Below are positions 12,797 through 24,869 of a DNA stretch of 64,000 nucleotides, one piece after another (position 1 is the first letter of the stretch; each line of letters opens with the position of its first letter). The notes under the pieces are model-generated. The model had not been told where the DNA came from. It saw nothing but the letters and a program-made list of their open reading frames with translations, and did no database searches. Where the stretch lies: the NCBI GenBank assembly GCA_024734555.1, contig JANPWX010000009.1, positions 3,223,247 to 3,287,246 on the forward strand. The letters are read 5' to 3'. The DNA is from Trochalopteron elliotii (taxonomy: Eukaryota; Chordata; Aves; Passeriformes; Leiothrichidae). The translations under genes were made by a program, and so were the position numbers.

Positions 12797-13719
12797 TCCG
12801 CCTGGTAGCTGAGGCCTGAGGAGAGGCATGGCTGATCTGCACAATCAGAGGAAGAGTCCAAGGGCTTCTGCCTTCAAATAAGCGTGGGAATATCTGAGAA
12901 TAGTCAGGAAACTCTGCTTTGTGGCATCCCACAGGGAGGGAATGGGTCATGTTTCCACTAATCTGGATGAGATGAAAATGAAGACAAGTCAAAACTGATG
13001 ACTGAAGTAGTGCAATGTGATACGTTCCCTAAAATAGTTTTCTATCATATTTTTAGCTTTCTTTTTTTTTTCCTCTTTCTCATGCTGCCTGGGTTTGTTT
13101 CTGTAACACTGCATGCTGTATACTGGATTTTGCTGGAGATTTCAACATGACAGGAAAATCAGTACTCAAATGAGTTAAGCTGCTGCAAGTGAAGCACTTT
13201 ACTCCACAACACAGATTGAGTTCAGCCAGGTTTTCATGCCGTCCTTCATAAGGCACCTGCTTATATGAGCATCTTTGCACTGTTGTTGCTTAATTGTGTA
13301 AGACTGGTTTTCTCAGAGGAGTTGCACTGTAAGCTACCACTCCTTATGCTGACATAGCCAAACTGAATTTACTAGGAAATCAGGGTGGAGCGGGAGAGAG
13401 CAGGAGCCTTTCTCAGACCCCAGCAGTCATCCTCACCAGTCCACACATAATCATCTCTGTCTTAAATGGGCAGAACAGTTAGGAGCAAGAAGCCTGTTGC
13501 TGAAACTGCAGAAAGACAAAGGGATGAGAACATGAAATTACAAAAATAAGATTCTCCCTTGAACTTAGGTAATGGACTTCTCACATGCCACATTTCTCTC
13601 TACTGCATAAGGAATTGTGTACATGATGCTATGCTCTTAATCCTCGGGAGGCTGTGCTTCTCTTTATTTCCTGTTGCCTCAGAACATACATTAGAAAATG
13701 TTTGAGAGTACATGAAAAT

Positions 13720-13930
13720 CAGATTCATAGGATTATTCAGGTTGAAAGGGTGCTCAAGAGCTGTTCTTGGCCGACCTTGTCTTCAAATCATGGTCAGGTA
13801 AAGGATCAGACCAGGTTACTCTTGGCTTTATCCAACTAGGTTTTGAAAACCTCCATGCAGGGAGTCTGCATAGCTTCCTTGGGCAGTTTGTTCACTGCTT
13901 CTCTGTCCTCGTGTAGAAGTGTTGTCCTTT
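13720..13930 (-). mobile_element. CR1 LINE 3'-end fragment (antisense)
   Basis: Read on the + strand, the stretch follows the antisense of an avian CR1 3' end: TTCATAGGATTATTCAGGTT, GATCAGACCAGGTTACTC, GGCTTTATCCAACTAGG, TTTTGAAAACCTCCATGCAG and CACTGCTTCTCTGTCCTC. The element therefore lies on the - strand with its 3' end near 13720. It is heavily truncated, diverged and non-coding. CR1 is the dominant LINE of birds and is common in other sauropsids. The classification rests on pattern and remembered consensus. Confidence 0.75.
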
Positions 13931-14052
13931 GACGCCAGTGTGGGTCACTTTAGTTCACATGTGTAAGTTCTGCAGCTGCTAACTTCCTAAACAGAAATAT
14001 TTGCTCAGAAGTTTTAATGTTTTTCTCTGTGCTTTTTTATCATTTTGTTCAG

Positions 14053-14380
14053 GAAACTACTCCAGACCACCGACGTACAGCGGTGTGCCCAACACAAGTT
14101 ACAGTGGCCCAGGACCTGGCATGGGTATAAATGCCAACAGTCAGATGCATGGACAGGGGCCAAGCCAGCCTTGTGGTACCATGCCCCTGGGACGGATGCC
14201 ATCAGCTGGGATGCAGAGCAGACCATTTCCTGGAAACATGAGCAGTATGACCCCCAATTCTCCTGGCATGTCTCAGCAGGGAGGCCCTGGGATGGGCCCA
14301 CCCATGCCAACTGTGAACCGTAAGGCACAGGAGGCGGCTGCTGCAGTGATGCAGGCTGCTGCAAACTCTGCTCAGACCAG
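14053..14380 (+). CDS. ARID1B: ARID1B visible exon 2: YSG/GM-rich region with Ala-rich helix
   Basis: This 328-nt exon enters in phase 1 and leaves in phase 2. It encodes (G)[20 protein letters not shown], a Met/Gly/Pro/Ser-rich middle ([32 protein letters not shown]), then [22 protein letters not shown]. The last part is a probable amphipathic, alanine-rich helix and the most ordered-looking piece of the pre-ARID region. The acceptor is TTGTTCAG and the donor is CCAG|GTATGC. The split codon AG+G restores Arg before Gln-Gly-Ser of exon 3. Apart from scattered substitutions it reads like mammalian ARID1B. The frame stays open 16 bases past the donor and then stops, as expected for intron. Confidence 0.97.
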
Positions 14381-17300
14381 GTATGCATTCAGGTGAAAAG
14401 GAGTTTAAATAAGTAGGAATGTTTTTCTTGTCATTTCTGAAGTAGCAGTACTGTTAGTACTGTTAGTAGGTGTGTTAATGTGCATTTATACATGTTCTAG
14501 CTGTGCCCTTATCTCTGGGAGGAGATGATGTGTCTGAAGAATACTTTTTCCTAATCATCTCCTTTTCTTAAGGAGAAAGCTTGCTGTTGCCTGTTTGAAT
14601 TATCCTCTCAAAAAGTGGTTGTGACAATGGTGATGATGGCTACTTCTAGTTTGGTTCTTGGCATTATAGCTTTAGGAAGACCCACAGGATTGCCGTGACA
14701 TTCAACAAGCCCTCTGCAACTTCAGATTTCTTTGAGTTTTTATACATTTTTAACTCTGGTAAAGAGAGGGCCAGTATGTCCTCAGCATCTTACCCCTGCC
14801 CCAGAGAGTAAGGAAGACTGTGAAGCTGCCCATCAACTCTTGCATCTACTGCCCATGTTTTGAGCAGCAGTGCTGATGGCAGTTTTCTTCTGTGGGATGG
14901 TCTCACTCCTAAGCAGGCCTGCAGAGGGGGAGAGAAGGACAGGCTGAGGGGAGCAGCTGGAGGGGAGAGGCAGAGGGAGACGTAAAAACAAACTGCAGTT
15001 CGCTGGAGTTGATACCTGCTACTTGTGCATCCATGATAGAGAACCTGCAAACAGGACTGCAGAGGTTAGAGCCATGGTCAGTCTTCTTGTCTCCCCTTCG
15101 GGCAGCATAGCTACATGTTGCCATTTGTATATGGTTTTGGTAAAAGGCACTTTGCTCTCCATGTCATTCTTAAAATGCCTGAATATTTGCAATTAAATCT
15201 TTTTTTTTTGTGAAATTTTTCAGATTAAGTAACATCCACATTTCTCTGGACTCAAATAACTCCTGACACATTAATTACCTTTCTCTGTTGCAAGAAGGTC
15301 CATAATGTTTGAGAATTACACAAATTTAGTTGCACTCTTCTGGTGCACGTGTTCATATGTGTGTGTGTTGCTCACTGCACTTATGCATATGTGTACACAG
15401 ATGCACATACCTTCATCCAGATATTTATCATTCAAGACCAGTGTCTGTAGACACTAGAGTTGCTCTTATTCCAAGATGCAATGTTAAACAAGAAATAGGA
15501 AGCCAGTCTGTCCCTGTATTTGTTACTTTCTTGTTTTGAGAGTTTGAAAGGCAGGTGGCTACTAATGATAAGCAGCAGCAAACTTTTAAAACAATAACAG
15601 TTAATTTAGTGTACTTCATGTTCTTGCTCTGTAAAATAGAAACAGGCTCTCTTAAAACAGACCACACTCCAGCAGATATCTGTGAACCAGCAGCCCCTTT
15701 CTTCTGTTGGTTGTTTTAACAGACCTGTCTAGTAGGATTTATGGAAGTCTGCTTCTGTCTGTCTGGTTTAGGCTATAAGCTGATAGGTCAGGCACGAAGG
15801 AATAAATAGGCCATCACTGCAGCTGCAGGAACAGGATTTCTCTGTAATCATAGAATGAAAGGAAAAGCTCACGTTTGTTGGTCTTGACAGCAAGAAAAGA
15901 CTTTGTGTTGAGTGGAAAGCATTTGGTTGTGATTCAGCTTACACGTTGGGCATAGTGTGTGGTGTTTGATCAAAAACCGGGTTAAATGATTACCACTCCT
16001 ATCTCACAGCTTCCTCCCAAGTCAGTTTTGTAGAACTGCTTTTTCTTTCTAGCTTTGACTGGACAAAACTGCACCATTTCAGAGCATTCCCATCACCTAC
16101 TGCCCATTCCAGTGATCCAGCACCTATGGAAGAGCTGAGCAGTCACTGAATCTCTGTCACAAATACTGGCAAAAGGGTTATTTATAAACTGCAAACTGGG
16201 AGGAACTCATCACATTGCTCTCATGCCAGGGGGTTGCAAGCACACAGTTTTCCTCTTTGATCTCAAGTCAGCTGTAGGGGAAAGAGCATAATGGCTTTTG
16301 GCTGTTCCTGCAAGTCCTCCAGACTCGCATACAGAAGGAGTGTATTTGACAAAGACTCGGATTCGTGATACAGATCAAATCCAGGGAGGCTGTTCTTTCA
16401 TTCTGCTTCAGGCCACCACACATTAGGTCACCTGCTTATCCCAGCTAGTCTGGGGCTGGCAGATACCCCATGTTTTCTTCACAGCACCCAAACTATGGCA
16501 ACACTCAGGCTCCCTCAGTGCACCAACCTGACCAATATGGATAGGTACCAATGTAAACTGGGCTTGCTGTGGGACCTTGGCACTTTTTAAAAATGTTTGT
16601 GAGCATCCCATCTGGCTACTGAAGGAATATAAAAATCACATAGAAGATACAGAAATACTTGCATTGTAGTAGGGATTTTAGTTTTTTGTTTTCTTTTTAC
16701 TAACACCATTGTGACAGTACTGTGAAAATCTGCATGTCACTCGTTCACACACCTGCATGGCTTTTGGCACAGCTCCATTTCCTTGTGCCTAAAAGGGAAA
16801 TGAAGAACCTTGTCATCAAGAGGGGATGAGATGTCTCCTCCCCTGACCCAGGCATCATCTTTCTCTCTTCATTGTTGGTGTTCTAGTCTGCAGCGGTGCG
16901 TGCAGCCACGTTTTCTGGACTTGGTGGTATTGCCACTGCTGCCTAGGCAGAGAACTGCAGCCCCTGAAGTATGATCCTTTTCTGAGAGATGATGTACTGC
17001 ATCCCATTAACATTACAGGGTTTCTTAATGGGATTTTCAAGGAAGTTCTAGTACACTGTAGTTGAGTGTGCATATATTTTAAAATGTAGTCTCTAGAAGA
17101 ATTTTTAGGAGCACTGAGTATCCTTTGCAAAACATTTGCCTGAAGTGCAGCTACTCTTTTCTCACTAGAGTCCTCCACACTGATCTCTGTAACCATATCA
17201 CAAATTACAGAACTGGGAGACAGTATCTTTGTTGGCTCCCAGCCTGTTGCTCCCTCCCAAAGAAATCCATCTTCACCTGAGATTTAACCTTTATGGACTT

Positions 17301-19910
17301 CCCTGCCATCCTGTTATTTCAGTTGTTGCCTCTGTAGGAATTAATACCCAAATTATTGCTGCTATCATGGCAATTAACAAGTTTTAATTACCAGTTTTCT
17401 GTAGCTGCTAGTTTGGTTTTTCCCTTAATAACACTGTTCATATATGTGCACAGAAAAAGCAGAAAGAAAAACAAAAAATTAGAACACAAGTCTACTGGTT
17501 ATCCAGTTCAAAAAACAAAACTTAGTGAAATGGGAGAGCCCTCTCACCATACTATTTTGCCTAACTGGGAAGACATCCACTCCTATTTGCCAACATGCTT
17601 AAACAGTGCCCAGCATTTTTCTTCAAATGCGTTGAGTGTATAAGATTCAGCTGTGGAGCTCAAAAAGTGTTGGATTTTTATTACTATAAAGCACCGTCCT
17701 CTGTGTAGAATTAAGAATAAAATTAAATGGTTGTGTCATAGTCATAGTTGCACAGCAATATTTCTGTTCAAGTTGGTTGTGATCCACTTCAAGGTCAACT
17801 TGTTGAGTCAGTAGCCAAGTATCAATAGGGGAGAGAAATTTATCTTCAGCTGTTAATCCACAGGATCTGTCATTTCCCAGCTCAGGAGTCTCATTTAGAC
17901 GTAGAACGCTGATTTGCCTCTGCCTTGCCAAGCCACACTAAGCAGCAGCATAAAATGAATTTAAATGGCATGCATCAGAAAAAAATCTCTTCCACTGGGG
18001 CACAAAATCAATGTTCATTAACCAGGGCAGGATGATGAGGATCTGAGTGTCAGCCAGTTATACCTAGGTATCATCCTCAGAGCAGACCACCACCCTTTTC
18101 ATTAGAAAAGATTAAAATCATATAAATGAAAGTGGTGGCTGTGGAAGATACTAGATTTACACCATTTGAATTAGCCTTTGACCTTACCTTGAGGTCTGCT
18201 TTATGTTAAGCTTAGATTAATTTCTACGGCTACATAATACTTTCCCAGTAACCCAAAGTCCTATGAGTTGCTAGACTGTCTTGTGCATGCAGGCCAGGGT
18301 TTCCCAAATGGTAACTGCCATGTCAGGCTAGAGAAAAGAAAGGTGTTTTTAAGACCTCTTCATTGAATCTGTTCATTGTTTCAGGCTACCCAGGGTGTTC
18401 ACACTTCCTCTGAGTAAAAGTTCACAGCAGACAATGTTAAATAAATCTCTAGTACCTGTGTAGTAATTCACTTTATTTTTCAGAGGAGAGTGTGAAGGAT
18501 CTACAAAACAGCGTTTTCCTTTTTATATTTGTCTTGTCTTGGTCTCAGCATAACCATTGACTGGTGAGGACTGTATGTTGAAGACCTAATATATCCATGG
18601 AAGAAAAGACTCTTCATAACTTAGGTTCGCATTGACTGAAACCCCAAGGGTTGGTTCTGCTGCTGGAGACTAGAATCCAGAGGAGACCTTAAAGGACCAG
18701 GTGGCTCCAAAAGATCTTTTATCACACTGTGATTCTTAGAATCACCATAAATAGATAAATGTTCCTGTGTGTACAAAACTGCATCACAATAAGCCTTCAG
18801 TAAAAAAAAAAAACAGTTTTAAGCAAATGAGATACTGTTTTCCCTGTTGATGTGAAAGGCAGCAAATTTAGGCAACATCTTCTAGTACCAGTGTTGAGCT
18901 CCTCAGTTTGCAAATGCCCAGCTTGAACCTTTGTAGGACTATGTGTGCACTGTCTGTGAGCTTTTGCTTCCTACAGCAAGTTCTCAGTTTAAAATTGATT
19001 GTCAGGTTGGTGCCTGAAGTCATCAGACATCTTTAGAGCTAGATGCTTGTCACCATCACTTTCAGCATCTCTCATGCTAGCAGTGAGTGTCATTCTGAGC
19101 ATGTCTTCTCAGCAGTTGAAAGTGTGACTGTAGTATATGGCAAGGTAAAAACATAGTTGTAAAATAGCTGCCTTGCATGCTGTTAGTAGTGTGGCCTTAG
19201 AAGATGTAATTCAGTGCTAGCTGGCTGTAAAAAGTGCATCCAACTGGATGCTAAAATGAGCTTTTTGCTGGTGCAACTGCAGTTATCAATACCTGAACTA
19301 ATTACAACAAAATGGGTTTTGATGTGCCTACATGAGGAGCAATCCTATCTTTGAAGGCAGCTCCTTTGACCTCAATGTACCTTAATATGATTCTCAGGAT
19401 TGCATGTTGCAATTTTGTAAATTAAAGCAATTTTTTTTTATAGATTGAGTGAATTTAGAATTCAGTGTCATTGATTTTAGAGGAGGCGATTCAGACATAG
19501 TAGTTTATTAAACTGAAGAACTGGGAACCAGCTTTGCTATTTGCAACCTCTGATCATTTTGAATCCTGGCCATTGGGTTGCTAAATTGAGGTGGATATTT
19601 ACATTGTCTTCTGCTGATCCCCATGCCACCTGAGAAGTGGTGTTCAGTCTCTACAATAATATGTGATGTTGCATTGCTTTGACATACTCATAGGCATTGG
19701 AGAATGTGGCTCTGGTTCTAAATTGCTTAGCAACTGGTTAGATACCACAGCCTCATTGTAGTGTGGTGAGAAGAAATTAGTATGTTTTTAGTCAGTCATC
19801 AAACTGATCAAACAAAGCTGCATTGATATTAGAGAATTTCTGTTGTTCAGAGAAACACAATTAGTGTAAATTAGTTTTAAAAGTGCATCCTAGATGGCTT
19901 CTTCTTATTC

Positions 19911-19945
19911 TGTGTGTGTGTATACACACGTGCACACTTGCACAC
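19911..19945. repeat. GT/AC alternating tract with perfect palindrome
   Basis: A TG run passes through TATA into an AC run, with GTGTGTATACACAC (19916-19929) as a perfect palindrome, then GTGCACAC. Alternating purine-pyrimidine tracts of this kind can adopt Z-DNA or a cruciform in supercoiled DNA. Confidence 0.8.
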
Positions 19946-22900
19946 ATACAGGCACGCTAACCTTCCATCAGCATTTCTCTCCTGCTATGTATGTATAATT
20001 CATAATCCGTGTTGCTGGTGCCAACAAAGCACTTTTTCCATATTATTTTCTCCAACAGCAGGGTAATGCAGCACTGCTGATGGACTAGAAGGTATTGGTG
20101 AGGAAATATAGTAATGGACATGGTGCATTAAAATGTCAAAAGGAAAAAGAAGGAGGCAGAAATGGGGAATAAATTTTTTAAAAAGAATAATAATATAAAT
20201 AAAACGCAGAACTGTTTTAGGTGTTTTACATCCTAGTGCCTGTCAGTTTTGTGCAGTATTTTCCAGTCTGGCCCTTTTGATCTTGAAACTTGGATTTAAA
20301 ATTCTAATTGTGATTTTGAAAGCTGCAGTTGTGTAGCAGGAAGTCTCAAAGCGCTCCAGTAAAATTTACCATCTTTAATCCCTGGAGAGAGTATATATTT
20401 TCCATTGTTTTCTCTTTTCCCCTTAAGCTTGGAGGTGCTGTTCTTCTCTGCTGGGAAGTTCGATGGAGTGCAGGAAGGTTAAGTACTCATTCAAGTTTCT
20501 TTGCTTATTCAAACCAGGCTACTTCTAGATGAAAGGCTGCCAGCTGTGAAATCCCCAGAGTAAACTAGGCTAAGATAGGACTGGTAGCCATAATTGGAGC
20601 CAGTGCCTGCGTTATCTGTTGCCTTTGAAATAAGCCCCTGGCAAGAAAGGCTCTTTCTATCGGGTCTTTTATTTAACATTCAGTCACACGGAAGGAGTTG
20701 CTCCTGTTCAAATTCAGGCCATTCACAAGCTGTCTGGTCATTTCCCCTCTGCTCTGCTCCTCCAATCAATCACAGGTTTCCTTCAGAGACCTTAATGGGT
20801 CACCCTGAAATGAGCCCCACTTTGCTTTGGATTAGTGCTGTTCTCATGTCCTGGTGGTACTTTTAGTCCATAGAACTAACTTCGCTTTCCAAAATAAAGT
20901 CGATGTTGTAGTTTCAGCAAGGTGGTTTTGCTTCTTGGCCTAAACAGCTGCATTGTCTCTGTGAACCCCAAATACTCCCAATGCTTGCTCCACCTGGGGC
21001 TGGAGGAGATTCAGTAATAGCTGGAATATCTTTTCCCCATGCTAGGCTTCTGTGTGATTTGAGGGGTTAAAAGTCCAAATACTAATGCTTACTGTAACTG
21101 TAATTTCTAAGGAAGCTATTAACCAGTATTGACATATTTCTCCTCTAAAGGACCCGTGGTTCTTCCCTCTTCATGAGAAATAATAATTTCTATCAAGCTG
21201 ATTTTTTATTATTTCTTTTTTTCTTTTCCTAATGTTTTGCTTTTCAAAGCAGAATCATGTATGGGTTTTTTCTATAATGTATTAGGGGGGAGGAAGTTCA
21301 GCTCAGCTTGTATGTATTTATTATTGTCAGGGGAAAGCTAGAAATCTTCTGTGATTATTTTTTTAAATGGAGATGCATTTTATGGATCAGCTCAAAATTG
21401 CTGATAAAATCACGTAAGGATTGGAAGAAACTTTACATGCTGAGCTAACCAAACCCATTTCTTGTAGGAGACTAAGAGAAATACATTTTTATCTGGAATT
21501 TTGTTTTACTAAAAGGTAAATCCATCATTTTGGAGCCCTGGTTGTCACCATGCTGCAGAGCTCTTGCAGGCAACCAGTGATTTGGGGAGGCATTTTTTCT
21601 TCTTTGGACTCATCAATCAAGTCGACTGCTATATGCTGTTCATGCCATTAGAGATTAACCACAGACCTCAAGAGTCCTACTCTTTTCCTCCTTCAGAGAG
21701 TAACCATTCTTAAATTGTGAAAGCAGGAGTGTATTGGGAAGGAAGCGTGATTTTTAGTCATGAATGAGAATTTTCACTTACCTAAGAGACACTTCTAATT
21801 CGATTATTATTGTGTCAAGATTATTTTTGGCTTGATTTGGTTCTTTAGGAGATTCACTGCCCTCTGTAGAAAGATTAATTATCTTGAAACAAAATTGCAG
21901 TGTAGGACTTTGTGTAGCTTATTAACATTCTGGGTTGGATGTTACATAGAAATTCCATATCTTAAAATCTGATCTTCAGGACATTAAGAATGCAGTACTT
22001 CATTAATTGATACTGTATAAAGTTAAAGAATAAGGGAGGACCTTAGACTGACTACTCTTTCTTGAGTGACAAAAACTATTTCAGATGAGGTAACAGTTTT
22101 CACAGTTTGTCAGAAGATCTACTAGTTTAAATCACAGAAGTGGTTAGAAAAAAAAAAAAGCCAAAACAAAATAGGAGAATAGCCATCTGTTTAATGGGAC
22201 TCATGAAGAAAACTAATTCTGTGACTGCGCTGTGTGATTTGGCACATAACACTGTGCAAGTACAGGACTGTGATTGAACAGCCTAACATTTTTGTGACAG
22301 AAAGGGAGAGACATAAAAAATGGTAGGAGGGTTTCAGGTTTTAAAGGGGGTTTAAGGTTTTAGGTTCTTTTACAAGGGTGATATTTGAGAGAAAAGTAAA
22401 CCATTTTTTTTAGCAGTGCTGCCTGGGGAAATATGAGTGGGAAGAGCCCTTCAGTTTGTTGATGAGTTCAGATGGGAACACCAATTCTAGCTGGACATAT
22501 AAGTAGCCATGTAAGAATCATATTAAATAATAACCTAACAGCATGAGATTTTGTTAATGATGGCTGGCAGTCTTACCAACACGTTAAATACCTGTTGCAG
22601 TGGCCACAGTAGGTTTCAGGCATCTGAAACAAAGATGAAAAAAAGAGGCAGCTGAAATCATGCTGACATGTGCACTACATTGCTCTTGTGAAACTGTCCA
22701 GTGTGCCAAGGAGCCGAGACTGATGGTAACAGTGCTGGTAATAATATCAATAAACATATAACTGCTCCAGGCCATTGGGCAAAGATAGGTGAGTGAAAAC
22801 GTGTCTGCTGGGAAATCCCTCTGGAGAACTTCCTCACCATGCTGATGCACATGCACAGTTGCATTCAGCGTGCTGCTGTCAGCCAGATGACATTTTACTA

Positions 22901-24845
22901 TGAAAAAATACATTGAAGAGCTGGCATGAAATGATCAGGTTTTTATTAGATTTTCGGTTGGTTGCTAGCACAGTGCATTCATTCCAAGGTGCTCAAAAGC
23001 AGCATGAGGATGTGACTGAGCATGGTAAGAAGGAGGTGGGAGACAGCATCTCCAGGTGGAAGAGGAGGGAGCTCAGGGGTCAAACCTCTCCCAAGACAGT
23101 GTCCCACCAGAGGAAACTTGAGTCGTTGAAACACAAAGTGTGTCCGTAGTTTCTTGTAGCTTTTTAGCAGCACATTTTGGTGACCTTCTGGCTGTTTATG
23201 CGCTGGGAACAGACTCTTACCACTTTCAAATAATCTTTCTGGGAGAGAGTTCATAGGGCCTTCCGACTTTTTAATACAGCTATTTATAAACATGCACAAA
23301 AATAGAAGGTGCATAGTGAGAGTCATATGAGTCATTCCCATTTTGATATCAAGTCACACCAGGCTAAATCACCCTTCTTGACATTCTGGTTCGGATTGAC
23401 AGCATCCTGCCATCCAGGGCAAATTTCTTTTTTTCCCTATAAACCCAGTTCATGCATGCTCCTGCTTGCTTGACAGATTAAAGCAGCCCTCTTTTGTTTA
23501 TCACACACTCCACTTGGGCTGAGAAATACATCTCCTCAGTCCTCAGATATCAGGTCTGAGGGGAACAGTTGTGCAGGCAGTTGCTGTTAGGGCTGCTGTA
23601 CGAATCCATGTGTGGGGAAGGTAGACAGAGGTCACCAAGAGCAGAGCTCTGGTGGGTTTCTGAGCCATGTGACTTGGCCCACTTTTCAGTTGTTCTGTGT
23701 TTTTTGTCACCCATCATTATAATTGTATTTATCCAGTACAGGTTACATGGAATACTAAGAGCTTAGCTTGTTCTTACCAAATAAATTAAAATATGGAGAT
23801 GTTGCTGCACTTGTAAGAATGCTGTGCAATAAAGGTATTTCTGGGTTCCCTTTGGGTTTGAAGACTGGTGATCAAATGCTGTGATCACCATGAAATTCAG
23901 ACCAAAACTACTTTAATTAACACAAAGGGAACTTCATAAAAAGAAAATCAAATGGCTGCAATTTACAAACAAACAAAAACCCTACAGTATTTCACTATCA
24001 CTAAATGCTTTTCAGTCACATACCCTTCTGTCATTAGGATCAAATGAAGTTAAGGATTTATTTCTTTTTTAACAGGCTTATGCTGTGTTTTCTTCACTGT
24101 ATTCAACTACTTTATTATTCTTCTGGCCATATTTGAGATCTGGATTATTAATCTTGGATCTCCTCCTCCGTTTTTATTATCTGTAAAATGGGGTAGACAG
24201 ATATATTCTGATCCCAGCATGCACTCAGCTATGCAAATGTTAGATAGTCGTGTTGTTATTAGCATTATTACTTGAGAATTATACGTGCCTCTTTATGTTG
24301 CTCTTCCAGAATTCGATGTGGTGTAACACTCCTGTTTGGTTGGGCTTAAAATGACTACCAAGTAGGTAGCCCATTGGGCAGATGTTTTCACTGGAAAAAT
24401 GGTTAAGGTGATGCCAACAGCTTGTAAACAAACAATAGGAGTTTGTGGCTGTTTTTCCGAGCAGCACAGCATTGAATCAGTGTGGTAGGAACAACTAATT
24501 TTTAAGTTTCTCCCCCCTCCTTGATTGGTTTTTAGTAAAATCCAACCAATGGAGATGATGCCTAAGGCATAAGTATATGTGTAAATCAGAAGAAAAATAG
24601 TATATTTAGAAAGGCTATTTCTGTTACTCTTTTTAAAAGTATCTTGCACAATAATATATGCATCAGCCAGATGAAGAAATCCAGCAGTGTACTCAGTCCA
24701 ACTGCAGTGGATTACAAGGCAATTTGCACTATCATATAATTGCAATGTTAAAATTATTCCCCCATTTTAGCACTGCTGTTTAGGCTTGGTTGTTGAGAAG
24801 AACAGTTTTGTGTTAGTTCTGTGTACCTCCTGTCAGCAGACACGT

Positions 24846-24869
24846 ACACACACACACACACACACACAC
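24846..24869. repeat. CA dinucleotide microsatellite
   Basis: About twelve uninterrupted AC units, preceded by CACGT. This is a likely length-polymorphic marker with no coding content. Confidence 0.95.

Larger units (their letters stand above)
7660..14052 (+). other. ARID1B: Intron between visible exons 1 and 2
   Basis: This 6.4-kb intron holds no coding sequence I can support. It contains paired TA repeats just after the donor (7695-7738), a near full-length old SINE (8661-8935), an A-rich run near 10283-10311, a long T/C tract (11622-11679), a small perfect hairpin (12775-12796) and a CR1 3'-end fragment in antisense orientation (13720-13930). It ends in TTTTTTATCATTTTGTTCAG. Confidence 0.85.

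Noticed and set aside
14381..14396. Extension of exon 2 through its donor (residues YAFR then stop)
   Set aside because: CAG|GTATGC is a good donor and the joined frame with exon 3 matches ARID1B; the extension is intron.
15838..15870. AATCATAGAATGAAAGG, resembling a CR1 3' tail
   Set aside because: Only about 16 bases match and no CR1 body follows.
24140..24225. CTGTAAAATGGGGTAGACAG, as in a MIR core
   Set aside because: Only about 20 to 40 bases match and the flanks do not. Mentioned in the intron entry as a faint crumb, not called as a repeat.
24293..24745. 150-codon - strand open frame
   Set aside because: No family motif, low-quality composition, intronic; treated as chance.
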